DNA of 64,000 nucleotides from Ulota crispa (lineage: Eukaryota > Streptophyta > Bryopsida > Orthotrichales > Orthotrichaceae), in contig OY987243.1 of the NCBI GenBank assembly GCA_963920765.1, forward strand, positions 20,827,419-20,891,418, written 5' to 3'. Below are positions 59,911 to 64,000 of this stretch, in pieces (positions within the stretch are counted from its first letter, which is position 1; each line of letters opens with the position of its first letter). The translations under genes were made by a program, and so were the position numbers. The notes below the pieces were generated by a model that was given only the letters and a program-made list of their open reading frames with translations, was not told where the DNA came from and did no database searches.

Positions 59911-60470
59911 ATCAGAATTCAGAAGTGATGAACTCGCCATACTGGGGTCTGGAGACCTTGACCAGGATTTCAAAGGTTCCATCCAGATATGATCGAGGTA
60001 CACAAAAACAATAGCTGATACACACCCAAGCAAATCCAGCACTCTCTGTTTGTATACTGGTCATCATTAGATATATACACGCGGAATACCATTTATGAAA
60101 CTATTTCTTGATAACGGCATGCTAAAAGTTTGTGCGACAGAAGGAAGATCATGCCGATTATCACAGTTCCCTGCTAATTTTAATGATACTATGCACATAA
60201 CAGCTACAGCAAATCTGAAGAAAATCAAACGATTACCGGCTCAAAACCTATTCACTATCCAGCTTTAACTAAACAAATTTCTTCCACCAAACATCAACGA
60301 AACAGTTCCGAATACTACAAGCCAACTCATTTGTACATATACTCAACATGATGAAATCCAAAGCAACTACTCGACAGTCCATCCAAATCAGAACAATCGC
60401 ATCCCACATGAGTAACAATTACACATACAAGTGATGAAAGCAAACGCGTCTGAACTTGAAAACGCAGGAG
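59911..60470. other. 3' flank of polyubiquitin; possible orphan exon at 59925-60000
   Basis: Mostly untranslated or intergenic. On the minus strand, 60000-59925 reads SYLDGTFEILVKVSRPQYGE and on to a stop, which looks protein-like. There is no room for upstream exons before polyubiquitin, so I do not call a gene. Confidence 0.3.
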
Positions 60471-60474
60471 AAAG

Positions 60475-60480
60475 TTTATT
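60475..60480 (-). terminator. Poly(A) signal of polyubiquitin
   Basis: AATAAA on the minus strand, about 107 bp after the stop codon. This is a canonical near-upstream element; the cleavage site was not placed. Confidence 0.6.
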
Positions 60481-60586
60481 TCAATAGACATGTTCCTACA
60501 TGCGACAGACCTGTTTTACGAAACAGACAAAGCTAGCAAGACTTTACAATCATGACAAAGTTCCCAATAGAGGCCCTGACCAAAAT

Positions 60587-61966
<1,380 letters not shown>

Positions 61967-62100
61967 CTAAAAATTTACCTCCAACTCTTACAGAAATATA
62001 CAGCAGCAACGTCTAACACTTCACAAACAGCACAATAAATCACTCCGTCTCAAGGCAAAAGCAAGCAAACAAAACGATTATGGAAGAAGGAGAAGGGCGC

Positions 62101-62113
62101 TAGGGTTTATAAA
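62101..62113 (-). promoter_or_regulatory. TATA box and telobox of polyubiquitin
   Basis: The minus strand reads TTTATAAACCCTA: TATAAA at 62111-62106 overlapping the telobox AAACCCTA at 62108-62101. The telobox is common in promoters of plant translation and housekeeping genes. A start about 30 bp downstream would leave a leader of about 110-120 nt. Confidence 0.65.
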
Positions 62114-63039
62114 CGGAGGATTTCAACGGCAAGGAGCGCGTTCTCGGTAGGAAGAGGCCGCCGAACCAACGGGCTTGGATGATTCTTTGCACCTCGTTGC
62201 TGAAAAAGCAAAGGAATAGGATGAGAATGGGTTGATGAATGTGGGTGATGGTTTCATTCGTTTGGAAGAGCGGTGTGACGTACCGTCGAGGCAATTGCTT
62301 TTGTTTGGACGACGTAAGAAACTGCGAGAAGGTTGCAGAGAGTTCGAGATTGACGGTGCGGAGTTTCGGTGGAGATGCTGACGTATGCAAGATTAACTCG
62401 AGTTGGTACTATTTTATCTCCTACTGTACTTGCTCTATTTAAGGTAGAAATACCATAAACGGTTAAAGTAAGCCAGTTTAGCCTGTAAGATATGGAGATC
62501 TCTTCAGAAATTATGCTCAATCTGTGCAGGAATAAGGATAAGGAAGAGTGTAAAAAAGAAAAAGAAAATGACTCAAGAATGAATATTTTATGCAATATAA
62601 ATGTGGGTTTAGGGTTTGGACCAATTCTGGTTTCATAAATGCACCTTAAACGGCTACCTCTAGTACCTTGTTCCAAAATAAGTTTGAACCAATCAAATGC
62701 GAGGAAATATCATCTTCTTAGAATATTTCAGATGCAGCTATAGTTGGTTTCAGAACAGTCTACTTCTCCAAGTAGTGGTCAGTAACGGTTTTTGGTATTT
62801 TTACCTTTGTAATGAGAAGAGCCACAAAAACAAGTTGTAATACTTCTAGAGAATTGCTAAAGCCACACCTGCAAAATTGCTAATGCCACACCCAGAGCAT
62901 GCAATGTGAGTATTTAATGTTGGTTTCTTTTATTATATTAAAAGATTAGTTTCCCCTCTATCATTCTAAGAGGTTATATTCATAAAGAATGGAGGTGTTT
63001 GAATTTGAAATTAAAAATATAAGACTTCTAAATTACTTA
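62114..63039. other. Polyubiquitin upstream region
   Basis: Probable distal promoter. A second telobox pair (CCAAACCCTAAACCC on the minus strand) lies near 62606-62620. The 140-residue frame at 62254-62676 has no recognisable domain and I do not call it. Confidence 0.45.
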
Positions 63040-63194
63040 CACTAGTAGAAAAATAGGTCCTAAACAACTAAGTGACAACAACTAAACCACAACTATATAA
63101 GTGAAATTGAGTCATTTTGTAGTTGTTATATAGTCAGTGCACTTGTGATGTAGTTGTTGTCACTTAGTTGTTTATTGCCCTTTTTCTACTAGTA
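63040..63194. mobile_element. CACTA-type palindromic MITE, 155 bp
   Basis: It begins CACTAGTAGAAAAATAGG and ends CCCTTTTTCTACTAGTA, with TTA on both sides (63037-63039 and 63195-63197). A 3-bp duplication and CACTA ends are the hallmarks of that superfamily. The arms are largely inverted copies (AACAACTAAGTGACAACAAC against GTTGTTGTCACTTAGTTGTT). Confidence 0.8.
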
Positions 63195-63413
63195 TTAACC
63201 CTTGAACATCACAAAAGCCCTTTGTGGCCATATGTACAAACGTATTTGACCTGCTCTAAGGGCTTTCCAAAAAATTTATGCACCCACCATCATACAACCC
63301 TTCAATATGTATGGTTGTAACACTTAATTTCCAACTAATTCAAATTTCTGAATATTGGTTGCAACTGAATTTGGTACTATAGCTCTAGAGCCCAAGGGCC
63401 CTTTAGGGGTTAA
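63195..63413. mobile_element. TTAA-flanked MITE, 219 bp
   Basis: It begins TTAACCCTTGAACATCAC and ends GGGCCCTTTAGGGGTTAA. It directly abuts the CACTA-type MITE, sharing the TTA at the junction. Confidence 0.65.
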
Positions 63414-64000
63414 AGTAGGAATACAACAAAAATTAGTAATGGTGCAATAAAAGTTGAACAAAAATTTCTCTATGTTCTTCTTTCCTTCAAGAAGGTGGTA
63501 ATGTTGTGATTGAATGAATGACTGACCACTTAAAAGAAACAAAATAGCATTAAATTCTTAAACTACATGCTCACAAAGGCACAGCATTAGCAATTTTGGG
63601 TGTGATTTTAGCAATTCCCTAATTTTATTGAATTTGTAATTAATATTGGGCGTTGATGTTGGAACTTTTGCAAGAGCCTAGAGGTTAGAACTGTTGGGCA
63701 ATATACTATTATATTTAAAAAGAACCACTACAATAAGTAGTGCAGTAAGGTTGTTCCACACTATTTTGCTAATGTTTCTACCACAACAAAAAAACAGTGT
63801 ATGTGCACATGTGTGTGTTGGTTTGATGAGTCCATTTTTAATTCAACATTCACTCAAGAATAGAGTAGAGCACAAGTTTAACCAAAGTAAAAAAAATAGT
63901 TCAATGTCCACTTAAATATAGAATAGAGTGCATAAGTAAAATTGCAAAAGTTATGTAATGGATATTTTTTTTGATATAAACCTTAATCTATGTTAAATGG
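63414..64000. other. AT-rich intergenic DNA to the window edge
   Basis: No gene or paired element ends were seen. Confidence 0.4.

Noticed and set aside
62254-62676. 140-residue minus-strand frame upstream of polyubiquitin
   Set aside because: No recognisable domain, low-complexity Ser/Phe/Leu content, and it overlaps the probable promoter.

Overview
This is a window of nuclear plant DNA. The evidence is a multi-exon plant LRR receptor kinase with GT-AG introns, a six-unit polyubiquitin whose units carry the plant-type Ser19 and Asp24, telobox and TATA promoter motifs, and dense non-autonomous DNA transposons. Base composition is AT-rich outside exons. A non-seed land plant such as a bryophyte or lycophyte is possible, but that is a weak impression. 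I saw no tRNA, rRNA, CRISPR array or bacterial feature.

Region by region: 3.9-18.9 kb (+) holds one LRR receptor-like kinase gene. I assembled it as 23 exons that stay in frame throughout (846 residues), with introns full of small transposons. 20.0-23.4 kb (-) holds a three-exon GNAT acetyltransferase convergent with the kinase, whose two introns carry several tandem duplications. 23.6-37 kb is a field of short inverted-repeat elements around one small single-exon gene (27.37-27.70 kb, -). 37.4-48.8 kb is a decayed CACTA (En/Spm) transposon: tnp2, DUF4218 and DUF4216 remnants on the minus strand, and a divergent second transposon gene on the plus strand. 48.8-53 kb is a deep nest of elements ending in a near-perfect 100-bp hairpin. 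A paralogue of the small gene lies at 53.04-53.43 kb (-). 55-60 kb is another nest of elements. 60.6-62.0 kb (-) is the polyubiquitin gene with recognisable promoter and poly(A) signal.

Five genes are probably functional: the membrane receptor kinase, the acetyltransferase, two copies of an unnamed small protein, and polyubiquitin. They do not form a pathway. The most notable content is transposon biology. First, a family of about 255-bp elements ending AACACCATATT makes 4-bp target duplications; seven of nine copies have a perfect one and one insertion is confirmed by an empty site. Second, several families end TTAA-CCC...GGG-TTAA, piggyBac-like. For these, M-family copies give an empty site showing TTAA duplication, and in two cases one family appears inserted into the TTAA inside the terminus of another. 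All coordinates come from reading by eye, so boundaries of decayed elements are approximate.
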